Below, piece by piece: positions 14,519 through 21,434 of a DNA stretch of 22,031 nt. The notes under the pieces were generated by a model. The model worked only from the letters and a program-made list of their open reading frames with translations, was not told where the DNA came from and did not search any database. Source of the stretch: an uncultured Oscillospiraceae bacterium. GTDB taxonomy: Bacteria; Bacillota; Clostridia; Oscillospirales; Ruminococcaceae. A program made the translations under genes and the position numbers. Within the stretch, counting starts at the first letter, position 1, and every line of letters begins with the position of its first letter. Location of the stretch: the NCBI GenBank assembly GCA_900543295.1, contig UQQY01000012.1, forward strand, positions 1 to 22,031. The letters are read 5' to 3'.

Positions 14519-15364
14519 TTAGTTTAACATTAAATTCATATATCCGTCAATCTTTAACGGGATTTTTTGCCCATTCTCCTGAAAAAGGGGCTTTATCATC
14601 CCATAAGGCTTGCTTTTCCCGCCGACTCCCTCCGCAAAAACGCGAAGCGCGTCTTTTTCTCTGCAAAGAGCGCCCGCCGCAAGAGCAAGTGCTTTGCCGG
14701 AAAGCGAGGTCTCCCGAATAAAAAGCGTATCTTTCTCTTCCTCAAACGCAAGATATCCGCTCCCGCACGAGGTTTCGGCCAGCACAATCTCTCCGCCGGT
14801 ACGCAGAAAATCCTCATAGCGGAATACGCACATCGCCGGATACAGCTCAAACGCCGCGCTGTGCAAAGCCAAAAGGCCGCGCCGGAAAGCAAGAAAGTCG
14901 TTCAGCCCGCAAGGGGAAAACGACGCTTCCGCCCCAAGCATGCGCGGGATCTGCGTCCTGCCATGAAAAAAGAACGTCCGGTAGCCAAGCTTCCGATACA
15001 TGGAAAACAAAGACTGTTCAGCCGGAACAAGCGCGGCAAAACGCGCCCCCTCTGCACGAGCCGTATCACAGGCATACGCCTCAAGCGCAGTCATAACACC
15101 CCGTCCGCGAAAGGCCGGATCGGTCGCCACCGCATAAAGATAGCGGCTTTCCTGCGCCGTATTCTTTAAATAAAACACAGCAGGCAGGGAAAACAGCATG
15201 CCTGCCATGGTGTCGCCGGATAACGCCGCAAAGCAGGTTCGCTCAAAGGGCGCATGATCGAAAAAGGCGTCGATCATTTCCGGATCATCGCCGAAAACAC
15301 GCTGCCAAAGCGAGCGTGCGCTGTCTCGATACGTTTTGTCCGCATGCAAAAGCCTGATTGTCAT
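14519..15364 (-). CDS. GNAT-family N-acetyltransferase
   Basis: 281 residues. The N-terminal half is a GNAT domain with acetyl-CoA motif A at residues 79-94 (VATDPAFRGRGVMTAL, with R86-G-R-G89) and a motif-B-like LFSMYRKLGYRTFF at about 119-132. The C-terminal half (about 150-281) is less clear and may be a second GNAT-like or a substrate domain, as in Eis-type proteins, which however are longer (about 400 residues). The start is ATG 15364, overlapping the TGA of the DUF2156 gene (ATGA). The frame is open further upstream to 15484, but that part runs through the neighbour's coding sequence. The substrate (amine, protein or antibiotic) is unknown. Confidence 0.85.
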   Translation of the reverse strand: MTIRLLHADKTYRDSARSLWQRVFGDDPEMIDAFFDHAPFERTCFAALSGDTMAGMLFSLPAVFYLKNTAQESRYLYAVATDPAFRGRGVMTALEAYACDTARAEGARFAALVPAEQSLFSMYRKLGYRTFFFHGRTQIPRMLGAEASFSPCGLNDFLAFRRGLLALHSAAFELYPAMCVFRYEDFLRTGGEIVLAETSCGSGYLAFEEEKDTLFIRETSLSGKALALAAGALCREKDALRVFAEGVGGKSKPYGMIKPLFQENGQKIPLKIDGYMNLMLN

Positions 15365-16257
15365 TTTGCCAGCGTTACCCCGTATTTTGTTACCAGAAAC
15401 GCCGGGTGATATGACTCTTTTGCACGACGGAGACCCTCGATTCCAAGATCCTCTTCCCGGTTCACATAGGTATAATCTCTGCACATCTGTGACAGAAATT
15501 CGCGGTTAATCGCCGGGTACGCTCCCTGTATGCGGGAGAAAGCTTTTTCAAAGTGCACCACAACTGTGTCGCTGTTCAGCCGTTCGCCCACAGTATAGGC
15601 TGCAACCTCGCCGTTTACACGTAAAAGTCCGCCGAAACAGCCGAGCTCCTCCATATGCGTTAAGCACAGCCGAATCGCGCAGCGCTCCGCCAATACTCCG
15701 TCTTCTTTGGTATCGGCGTTTTCCACGCTCCAGCGATGATTCATTTCCAAGCACTCTGCAACGTTATCCGGCGTAATTGGCTCGAACGACCAGTCGTTCT
15801 CGTAAAACCGCGCCAGATGGTTACGCTTGCCATGATACTTCTTGCCCGAAAGATTGACAAGATCCGAAACCCGATAAACATAGTCCGCATAATCACGGTG
15901 CTCTGTAATTTCAAATTTTTCAGGGAACAGCCGCAGCAGTTCTTCCTTATCCGCTTTCTCCATGCTGTGCATCCGAAAGCGGATCCCAACCTCATGACAG
16001 TGCTTTAGCAGCGCCTCAATCACTGGTCTGATGTCGCCGACGCCCGCAGGATAGAGGAAAGAGATGCCGTCCTCTCCCTCATCGTTGCGCAGTCCTACGA
16101 CATAATAATCGTTTATCCTGCAAACGCGCGCATCATATGTTTTCTGCCACGCATAGTGGTTGCCGAAGCAATATTCGCAGGACATATGATGCGTTTTCTG
16201 TAAAATCTCCCGCATCCACGGGCCGTCATTTAATGTTATTTTGTGAAAATCAAGCAT
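15361..16257 (-). CDS. DUF2156-family protein (GNAT-like fold)
   Basis: 298 residues. Features typical of the DUF2156/COG4866 family are HHMSCEYCFGNHYAWQ near residues 23-38, KKYHGKRNHLARFYENDW near 138-155, and a C-terminal FEKAF...AYPAINREFL...YVNREEDLGIEGLRRAKESYHP block. DUF2156 is related to the C-terminal aminoacyl-transferase domain of phosphatidylglycerol lysyltransferase MprF and has a GNAT-like fold, but this protein lacks membrane segments, so lipid modification is not implied. Its biochemical role is unknown. The ATG at 16257 overlaps the tmk stop by 8 bases, with AAGGAG 4 bases upstream, and its stop overlaps the start of the GNAT gene. Two GNAT-fold proteins coupled in this way may act on related substrates. 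Confidence 0.85.
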   Translation of the reverse strand: MLDFHKITLNDGPWMREILQKTHHMSCEYCFGNHYAWQKTYDARVCRINDYYVVGLRNDEGEDGISFLYPAGVGDIRPVIEALLKHCHEVGIRFRMHSMEKADKEELLRLFPEKFEITEHRDYADYVYRVSDLVNLSGKKYHGKRNHLARFYENDWSFEPITPDNVAECLEMNHRWSVENADTKEDGVLAERCAIRLCLTHMEELGCFGGLLRVNGEVAAYTVGERLNSDTVVVHFEKAFSRIQGAYPAINREFLSQMCRDYTYVNREEDLGIEGLRRAKESYHPAFLVTKYGVTLAK

Positions 16258-16921
16258 AAAGCTCCTTATTCAGTACCCTCACAATCTCCTCTGTAATTGC
16301 CTCCTGCGCTCTTGGAATTCCGTCCTGCGCGCACGGTATCACAATCCAGCCTTCTTTTTTGGCTGCATAAGCCGCAGTTCGTTCGCACTGCTCCAAATAT
16401 TTCCGGTTTTTCTCGTGAATATCCTTTTTGCTTTCATCGCCGCCGTACCGCTTTTCTATCAGCCTGTCCGCCGCATCGCGCGGCATATCAAGAAATAAAA
16501 TGCGATTTGGACGCGGCAGGCCGAGCTTTTCGTACTCATAATCCGAAAGCCAGCTCAAAAAGCTGTCCCACTCCTCCTGCGGAAGCTTCCCCATTTGATG
16601 TATGGCGTTCGAGCTTACATAGCGCGTTGCGATCACAAGCCCGTCCGACTCGTAAAAATCACGCCAGTATTTCATATAGCTTGCATACCGGTCCACCGCA
16701 TAAAAGCTCGACGCGGCATAGGCGTTTATATCGTCCGCATTCTGCGAAAACTCGCCGGAGAGATACATTCGAACCAATACGGACGAAGGCTGTTCGTAAT
16801 CGGGAAAGGAAATAAGCTTCACCCGTTTTCCTGCCCGATCGAGTATGTCATACAGCCGTTTGGCCTGCGTCGTTTTCCCAGAGCCGTCCAGTCCGTCTAT
16901 CACAATCAGTTTTCCGCTCAT
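16250..16921 (-). CDS. tmk: Thymidylate kinase
   Basis: 223 residues. The P-loop GLDGSGKT is at residues 10-17. It is followed by ISFPDYEQPSS, the DRYASYMKYW segment, VIATRYVSSNAIHQMGK (equivalent to the DR(Y/E) nucleotide-binding motif), and LFLDMPRDAADRLIEKR near 138-154 with a lid-like arginine/glycine stretch. The FPDYE form replaces the FTREPGGT of E. coli Tmk, which marks the variant common in Clostridia; a deoxynucleoside-kinase role is a lesser alternative. It phosphorylates dTMP to dTDP. ATG 16921 overlaps the thyX stop (ATGA), so the two consecutive steps of dTTP synthesis are translationally coupled. Confidence 0.88.
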   Translation of the reverse strand: MSGKLIVIDGLDGSGKTTQAKRLYDILDRAGKRVKLISFPDYEQPSSVLVRMYLSGEFSQNADDINAYAASSFYAVDRYASYMKYWRDFYESDGLVIATRYVSSNAIHQMGKLPQEEWDSFLSWLSDYEYEKLGLPRPNRILFLDMPRDAADRLIEKRYGGDESKKDIHEKNRKYLEQCERTAAYAAKKEGWIVIPCAQDGIPRAQEAITEEIVRVLNKELYA

Positions 16922-17718
16922 GCGCGTGCCTCCCAGCAGGATTGCTCCGCTTTCTCATGCAGCATGATATACTTTTCTCTCATTTCCGCCGCCTTTCCGC
17001 AGCTCATTTTCCCTTCACTGCATCCTTTTTTATAGCAGGAAGGTCCTGCGTCCTTAAAAAGCGTGGGCGCCACTTCGCTGACCAGCCGAAGCATCTCCTC
17101 AGCCGCAGCGCGGATTTCCCACTGCGCGCGGTTGCAGCAGCGGTGTTTGAAAAAGTTATACAGGCTGCGCGCGTTCATTGTTACGATCATCTGCGTGTCG
17201 CAGGCATTCGGCAAAACGAAGCGCGCGTCCTCTATGGCTTTTTTCTCCGCCATGCTTTTGGCCTGCTTTTCATTTTTTCCTTCCGCAAGAAACGCCGCAT
17301 AGTGCTTGTCACGCAGAATATCGGTCAAGCGGTTATATGCTTCAAGATCGTTTTTCATCGTTTCCTCATAAACGGCAAGCGCCTCCGGCGTATTGAGCAC
17401 CTCCGGCGGCGTGATGTATACAAAACCGTCCTTTTTCACATAGCGCTGGCTCTGCACCGAAAAAGAAGCAATGCGGTGACGTGTAATCTGCGCTAAAAAT
17501 GCACGGGAAACGCCTTCTATCCCAAAGGTGAAGCTCACATGCTCGACGGGGCTTTCATGCCCTAAAGACGCGAGCATTTCCACAAAATCAGCGGCTTTTC
17601 TTTCATCCAGGCCCTCATAAAGATCGCTGGCCGTCGTATTCGCGGCATAGCAGAGCTTAGCCGCCGCCGCTACAACCCGCTCCGGATTCGGGGTATATGA
17701 AAGCAATGTAATTTTCAT
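16918..17718 (-). CDS. thyX: Flavin-dependent thymidylate synthase ThyX
   Basis: 266 residues. The ThyX signature RHRx7S is present as RHRIASFSVQSQRY at residues 80-93. SPVEHVSFTFGIEGVSRAFLAQ precedes it and LYNFFKHRCCNRAQWEIR (an FAD/dUMP-binding region) follows. The enzyme makes dTMP from dUMP using methylene-THF, FAD and NADPH. ATG 17718 has AGGAGG 9 bases upstream (17728-17733); a longer frame to 17760 would begin inside a hairpin and lack a ribosome site. No thyA is present in the window. It heads the operon thyX-tmk-DUF2156-GNAT-DJ-1-cyclo-ligase-mltG-U32-helicase. Expression may depend on reading through the strong hairpin just upstream. Confidence 0.95.
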   Translation of the reverse strand: MKITLLSYTPNPERVVAAAAKLCYAANTTASDLYEGLDERKAADFVEMLASLGHESPVEHVSFTFGIEGVSRAFLAQITRHRIASFSVQSQRYVKKDGFVYITPPEVLNTPEALAVYEETMKNDLEAYNRLTDILRDKHYAAFLAEGKNEKQAKSMAEKKAIEDARFVLPNACDTQMIVTMNARSLYNFFKHRCCNRAQWEIRAAAEEMLRLVSEVAPTLFKDAGPSCYKKGCSEGKMSCGKAAEMREKYIMLHEKAEQSCWEARA

Positions 17719-17737
17719 TCTGCTTGTCCTCCTGTCC

Positions 17738-17779
17738 AGCTTAAAACAAAGAGGGAACATTCCCTCTTTGTTTTAAGCT
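17738..17779 (-). terminator. Perfect 20-bp-arm hairpin in the thyX leader (terminator or attenuator)
   Basis: Arms 17738-17757 and 17760-17779 are exact reverse complements around CA. On the - strand the GC core GAGGGAA/TTCCCTC is followed by TTTGTTTT, and the 5' side is A-rich, the form of an intrinsic terminator. It lies 67 bases after the cysteine-rich gene but ends only 4 bases before the thyX AGGAGG. A transcript covering thyX must therefore pass through it or begin within it. Confidence 0.7.
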
Positions 17780-17827
17780 TTGCATTGTTTTGATAAACAT
17801 CCATTGATGTACAACTTTTAAAGTTCC

Positions 17828-17850
17828 ATTATAAAAGCCGGCGCTTTTAT
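17828..17850 (-). promoter_or_regulatory. Possible weak promoter and small palindrome upstream of thyX
   Basis: A consensus -10 TATAAT lies at 17828-17833 on the - strand, but no -35 of quality is found 16-18 bases upstream. It overlaps a palindrome, ATAAAAGC/GCTTTTAT (17831-17838 and 17843-17850), that includes the stop codon of the cysteine-rich gene. Either a weak thyX promoter or a small structure ending the upstream mRNA is possible. Confidence 0.3.
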
Positions 17851-18656
17851 TGTGTGCCGCCCGCGCAGTCAATATCCTCAAGGCGCGGCGGGAAAAACTC
17901 GTTGACTGGGAACTTGATCTTTTTAAACAGCTCGCACGGATCATCCGCCGACGTTACGCACTCCTTATCCGGAATACAGAAGTCATAGACCGGCACCATC
18001 ATCTGAACGTTGCGCTCCAGTTGTACGATGGAGAACAGGCCGATGCTGATGCAGACAATTTTGGCGGGGCGCACGCTGTCAAATTCGTCGTCAAACAGCT
18101 TGGAAACAACCGCCGGGCACGTAAACTGTACTTCCTTCCCGCAGTCCGGAACGTCGCATACGCGGCACGCCAGACAAATCGGATCGACAACCGATAAGTT
18201 CGCAGTAGGCAGATTTTCGTCACAGCAGCAGTTTTTATCGTTATTGACGATCAGCCGGTTCGACGTAAACTGATTGACGCTGCCCTCGCTTCCGTAAAGA
18301 ATCACCTTTTTCTGGAATACGCTGATCCCTTCCACCTTAACCGGCGGCGTCATCGGCGATACGACCGCTTCAAGCCTTACAAGAAAGTAAAACGTCATAT
18401 CCACTGAGAAAAAGCCTTTGTTAAAGGGAACCGGCTCTACATCCATCAAAACGGTGTATACCTGCACATTTTTGCACTTGACCGCAGTCGAGTTGTCGAT
18501 GATCGACTGATTCAGCGGCGTAAAATAAACCTGCAGATCTTCTAAACAGTCCTTGTCGGAGCAGCTGTCGTAAATCCGTCCGGCATTGATGCAGACCGCT
18601 TCTTTAAAGCCGTTCTGCCCGCCGGACTGCTGCGCCGCAAATTTCGGTTCAGCCAT
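17847..18656 (-). CDS. Conserved cysteine-rich clostridial protein of unknown function
   Basis: 269 residues, soluble, without signal peptide or membrane segment. It holds nearly 20 cysteines in clusters: DSCSDKDC near residues 29-36, NCCC near 143-146, CLACRVC near 163-169, and several near the C-terminus (DFC, KEC, DPC, DC). Conserved-looking blocks are KEAVCINAGRIYDSC, VEPVPFNKGFFSVDMTFYF, KKVILYGSEGSV and VQMMVPVYDFCIPDKEC, a pattern I associate with an uncharacterised family widespread in Clostridia. The cysteine content suggests metal binding or disulfide cross-linking (for example a spore or surface assembly protein), but I cannot name a function. ATG 18656 has AGGAGG 6 bases upstream; the ATG at 18671 lies within that ribosome site. 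It has its own promoter and a likely terminator downstream. Confidence 0.8.
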   Translation of the reverse strand: MAEPKFAAQQSGGQNGFKEAVCINAGRIYDSCSDKDCLEDLQVYFTPLNQSIIDNSTAVKCKNVQVYTVLMDVEPVPFNKGFFSVDMTFYFLVRLEAVVSPMTPPVKVEGISVFQKKVILYGSEGSVNQFTSNRLIVNNDKNCCCDENLPTANLSVVDPICLACRVCDVPDCGKEVQFTCPAVVSKLFDDEFDSVRPAKIVCISIGLFSIVQLERNVQMMVPVYDFCIPDKECVTSADDPCELFKKIKFPVNEFFPPRLEDIDCAGGTQ

Positions 18657-18681
18657 AAGAATCCTCCTCATCCTTTAAGTC

Positions 18682-18699
18682 GGGAGAGCGCGCCCTCCC
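18682..18699 (-). other. GC-rich leader hairpin before the cysteine-rich gene
   Basis: GGGAG (18682-18686) and CTCCC (18695-18699) pair, with GC-rich inner positions partly pairing and one A/C mismatch. It is about 15 bases upstream of the AGGAGG of the gene in its predicted leader of about 145 bases. It could modulate translation; no T-run follows. Confidence 0.4.
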
Positions 18700-18809
18700 T
18701 TGCAGGCGTGAAGAAATGAATACGCCTATTCCATAGTATGAGAAAAACGCCGTTTGGTGCACCGGACACAGAAAAACTGCTTTAAGCGAAATCTGTACTG
18801 AACGTCTCC

Positions 18810-18838
18810 ATTTTACCACATGCCGTGCTTTTCTTCAA
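18810..18838 (-). promoter_or_regulatory. Promoter of the cysteine-rich gene
   Basis: On the - strand, -35 TTGAAG (18833-18838) and -10 TAAAAT (18810-18815) are exactly 17 bases apart. The predicted start near 18803 gives a leader of about 147 bases. This is a vegetative (sigma-A) type of promoter, which argues against purely sporulation-specific transcription from this site. Confidence 0.6.
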
Positions 18839-18919
18839 CCAAAAATGATTGCTGAGGCGATAAAACTACAAACGAGGCCTTCTTTCAGCTAAAATCAGCA
18901 TCTGTTACCGAATTGTAAC

Positions 18920-18948
18920 TTGATATTTTACTATACGCCCTGTACAAT
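18920..18948 (+). promoter_or_regulatory. Promoter of the PIG-L / NAGPA operon
   Basis: -35 TTGATA (18920-18925) and -10 TACAAT (18943-18948), each one base from consensus, are separated by 17 bases. The predicted start near 18955 is about 84 bases before the TTG start codon of the PIG-L gene. Confidence 0.7.
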
Positions 18949-19026
18949 AGAAAATAGCGTTTATCGCTGTTTTTTCGATTTCATCCATCGACAAAACTAA
19001 ATAGACAGAAATAATCAATCAATAAC

Positions 19027-19034
19027 GGGGTGAT
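19027..19034 (+). promoter_or_regulatory. Ribosome site that fixes a TTG start for the PIG-L gene
   Basis: GGGGTGAT is a long match to the 16S rRNA 3' end. The in-frame GTG at 19030 lies inside it and so cannot be the start. The TTG at 19039, 4 bases after the site and 8 after its G-run, gives a normal signal peptide beginning with three lysines. Confidence 0.65.
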
Positions 19035-19038
19035 ATTT

Positions 19039-20406
19039 TTGAAAAAGAAACGCTTTCGCACAGCGGCGTGTCTTTGCACGTTGATTCTGCTTTTCACCGC
19101 CTTGCCGCAGTCAGCCACAGCGGAAGGAACACAGGCGCAGAACCTTACAGCAGCGGCGGTTATGACACTGAACGGTACGGAGTCCGGCGTCTCCAAGCTT
19201 AAGGACGGTGCCTATACGTCCAAAGTATCCTGCAAGGCAGGGGATACGCTTAACATCTCTGCCGACACGGAAATCTGGTCCATTTATCTGATTTTTGACC
19301 GCGCACCTGAAAAATACACCGTCGAAAGCGAAGGACAGACACAAGCATGCGGTCTATCCGGTTTTCTGCATGAGGTCGTGCGCCCAACGGCGCCTTCTAA
19401 GGAAATCACCATTACGCTTCCGGAGTCCATACTCTGCGACGTCAGCGTATATGCGAAAGGCACGCTTCCAGACTCCGTGCAGGACTGGAACGCGCCGTAT
19501 GACGACTGCGATATGCTTCTTTTACCGACCCATGCGGACGACGAACATATCTTTTTCGGCGGTATCATGCCTTATTATGCCGGAGAAAAAGGAATGAAGG
19601 TGCAGGTCGCCTATCTTACGAACCATTGGGGCGAGCCGTACCGCCCGCACGAGCTGTTAAATGGTCTGTGGGAAGTGGGAATCCGCGCATATCCGATTAT
19701 CTCGGAATTTCCCGACTATTATTCCAAAGCACTGGAGCACGCCAAAACATTATATGATACGAACGATATGCTTGCCTATGAGGTAGAGCTTTTGCGCCGC
19801 TTCAAGCCCGAAGTTGTTGTCGATCATGATATAAACGGCGAATACGGCCACGGCGTACATATGCTCAACACCTGGATTTTACAGCAGGCTGTCGAGCAGA
19901 GCGGCGATGTACAGTATTTTCCGGAGTCAGCCCAGAAATACGGCACATTCGACGTACAGAAGACTTATCTGCACCTGTATCCGGAAAACGAACTGATTAT
20001 GGACGTCGATACGCCGCTTACGGCTTTCGGCGGAAAAACCGCCTATGAAATGGCGGTTGCCGGCTTTGCAAAGCATGCCTCGCAGCAAAAGTGGTTCTCT
20101 GTTGAAAAGAGCGGGAAATACGACTGCCGGAAATTTGGTCTTTACCGTACAACAGTCGGCTCTGACAGCGGAATCGGCGACTTTTTTGAAAACGTAACGT
20201 TTTCGGACGCGCCGGAGCCCGAACCGTCCGAACCGGAGGAAAGCAGCGCGGAACCGTCTGAAGCCCCGCAGGATGAATCCTCCGAGCTGACCGATAAGGA
20301 AAACGCATCCATTTCCCCGCTTCATCTGATACTCATGATTGCAGGCGCAGCCGTACTGGCCGCTTTGATCGTATGGTTTGCAGCAAGGAGGAATAAGAAA
20401 AAATGA
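19039..20406 (+). CDS. Membrane-anchored PIG-L (LmbE-like) deacetylase
   Basis: 455 residues from a TTG start. There is an N-terminal signal peptide (KKKRFRTAACLCTLILLFTALPQSATA), a beta-rich domain of about 110 residues, then a PIG-L domain with the metal motif HADDE at 165-169 (usually HPDDE) and candidate zinc His271/His274 in YGHGVH. A Pro/Glu/Ser-rich spacer (about 395-425) follows, then a membrane segment (about 428-449) and a basic tail ARRNKKK. The topology puts the enzyme outside, held by its C-terminal anchor; there is no LPxTG motif. PIG-L enzymes remove the acetyl group from N-acetylglucosamine-type groups using zinc; the substrate here is unknown. It heads an operon: its stop overlaps the start of a NAGPA-type gene (ATGA). 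Confidence 0.88.
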   Translation: MKKKRFRTAACLCTLILLFTALPQSATAEGTQAQNLTAAAVMTLNGTESGVSKLKDGAYTSKVSCKAGDTLNISADTEIWSIYLIFDRAPEKYTVESEGQTQACGLSGFLHEVVRPTAPSKEITITLPESILCDVSVYAKGTLPDSVQDWNAPYDDCDMLLLPTHADDEHIFFGGIMPYYAGEKGMKVQVAYLTNHWGEPYRPHELLNGLWEVGIRAYPIISEFPDYYSKALEHAKTLYDTNDMLAYEVELLRRFKPEVVVDHDINGEYGHGVHMLNTWILQQAVEQSGDVQYFPESAQKYGTFDVQKTYLHLYPENELIMDVDTPLTAFGGKTAYEMAVAGFAKHASQQKWFSVEKSGKYDCRKFGLYRTTVGSDSGIGDFFENVTFSDAPEPEPSEPEESSAEPSEAPQDESSELTDKENASISPLHLILMIAGAAVLAALIVWFAARRNKKK

Positions 20407-21422
20407 AAATCAAAGGAGCAGCCGCTGTAAAAAAACCGGTGGGACGCGTTAAAAGAGTCATAGGACGCAGCGCTATTATTCTGGGCATTACGGTAGCCGC
20501 CGTTCTTGTACTGTTTTACACGGCAATGCTGGTGATCTGCTACGGTCCCTCGCCGCGGGCGCGCGACTTGTTCGTCAACACCTGTATGGAAACAAGCTTC
20601 GCAAAATACTTTCCGCCTCTCGTCATGTCCAGAGAGCAGATTGACGCAATCGAAGAAGCAAACGCCATTATTGATAACGGCGAAGTTACCGACAACACAC
20701 AGGATTTTACGAATATCGATCAGAATACTGAACAGCCCGATATTGAAGTTGTCGACGTCGTCGGTTCAACCTTTAAAGGAAAAATGATGATTGTCAAGGA
20801 TCCTTCCCGTGTGGTGGTCGGTACCTCCGCCGAATCATTCAGTTCCTCTGTGCCGGGCAAAAAGCTCGATCAAATTATCGCCGACTCCGGTGCAATCGCC
20901 GGAACAAATGCCGGCGGCTTTGTGGACGACGGCGGCGTCGGAAACGGCGGTATGCCTTTGGGAATCGTAATCAAAAACGGAAAATTATTGGCGGGAAGCC
21001 GCAGTACAGAGGCGACGCTGGTGGGATTTGACCAGAAAAACGTACTGCATGTCGGAACGATGACCGCCGGCGAAGCGCTCGACAAGGGGATGCGCGACGC
21101 AGTCAGCTTTGGTCCCGCCCTTGTTATCAACGGAAATCCGGCGGAAAACGCCGGCTCCGGCGGCGGACTGAATCCGCGCACCGCGCTCGGGCAGCGTGCC
21201 GATGGCTCGGTTTTGATCCTTGTGATCGACGGACGCCAGCCGCACAGTCTTGGCGCAACGCATAAGGATCTTGTAGACGTTATGGTACAGTTTGACGCAA
21301 TCAACGCCTGCAATCTGGACGGCGGCTCCTCCTCTATGCTCTATTATGAGGGCGAGCTTATCTCGGTTTGCTCCTCGCTTTACGGTCCCAGACGCATTCC
21401 GACCGCCATCCTGGTAATATAA
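20403..21422 (+). CDS. Membrane-anchored phosphodiester glycosidase (NAGPA domain)
   Basis: 339 residues. A basic N-terminus and one membrane segment (about 24-47) place the rest outside the cell. The catalytic domain (about 125-339) shows the NAGPA hallmarks: AGTNAGGFVDDGG...GGMPLGIVIKNGKL, SFGPALVINGNP, PRTALGQRADGSVLILVIDGRQ and NLDGGSSSMLYYEGELI. The founding mammalian enzyme removes GlcNAc from GlcNAc-1-phosphate diesters. Bacterial members are often annotated as exopolysaccharide-related, and their substrates are mostly unknown. AGGAGG is 10 bases before ATG 20403, and the start overlaps the PIG-L stop. A third membrane-anchored gene follows after 12 bases. Pairing with a GlcNAc-type deacetylase suggests a common amino-sugar surface polymer. 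Confidence 0.9.
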   Translation: MKIKGAAAVKKPVGRVKRVIGRSAIILGITVAAVLVLFYTAMLVICYGPSPRARDLFVNTCMETSFAKYFPPLVMSREQIDAIEEANAIIDNGEVTDNTQDFTNIDQNTEQPDIEVVDVVGSTFKGKMMIVKDPSRVVVGTSAESFSSSVPGKKLDQIIADSGAIAGTNAGGFVDDGGVGNGGMPLGIVIKNGKLLAGSRSTEATLVGFDQKNVLHVGTMTAGEALDKGMRDAVSFGPALVINGNPAENAGSGGGLNPRTALGQRADGSVLILVIDGRQPHSLGATHKDLVDVMVQFDAINACNLDGGSSSMLYYEGELISVCSSLYGPRRIPTAILVI

Positions 21423-21434
21423 GGAGATACCGCT

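Larger units (their letters stand above)
18657..19038. other. Divergent intergenic region (two back-to-back promoters)
   Basis: This 380-base gap separates the cysteine-rich gene (-) from the PIG-L operon (+). It holds one predicted promoter for each direction (listed separately) and a GC-rich palindrome GGGAG/CTCCC at 18682-18699 in the leader of the - strand gene. Between the two promoters (about 18839-18919) there are only short complementary words (GCTGA near 18850, TCAGC near 18886 and 18895). No gene or known RNA motif is recognisable. Confidence 0.5.

Noticed and set aside
17780..17846. Riboswitch (for example folate-responsive) in the thyX leader
   Set aside because: Only a 5-bp stem (ACATC/GATGT) and the terminal hairpin are visible; no conserved riboswitch core is recognisable in such a short leader.
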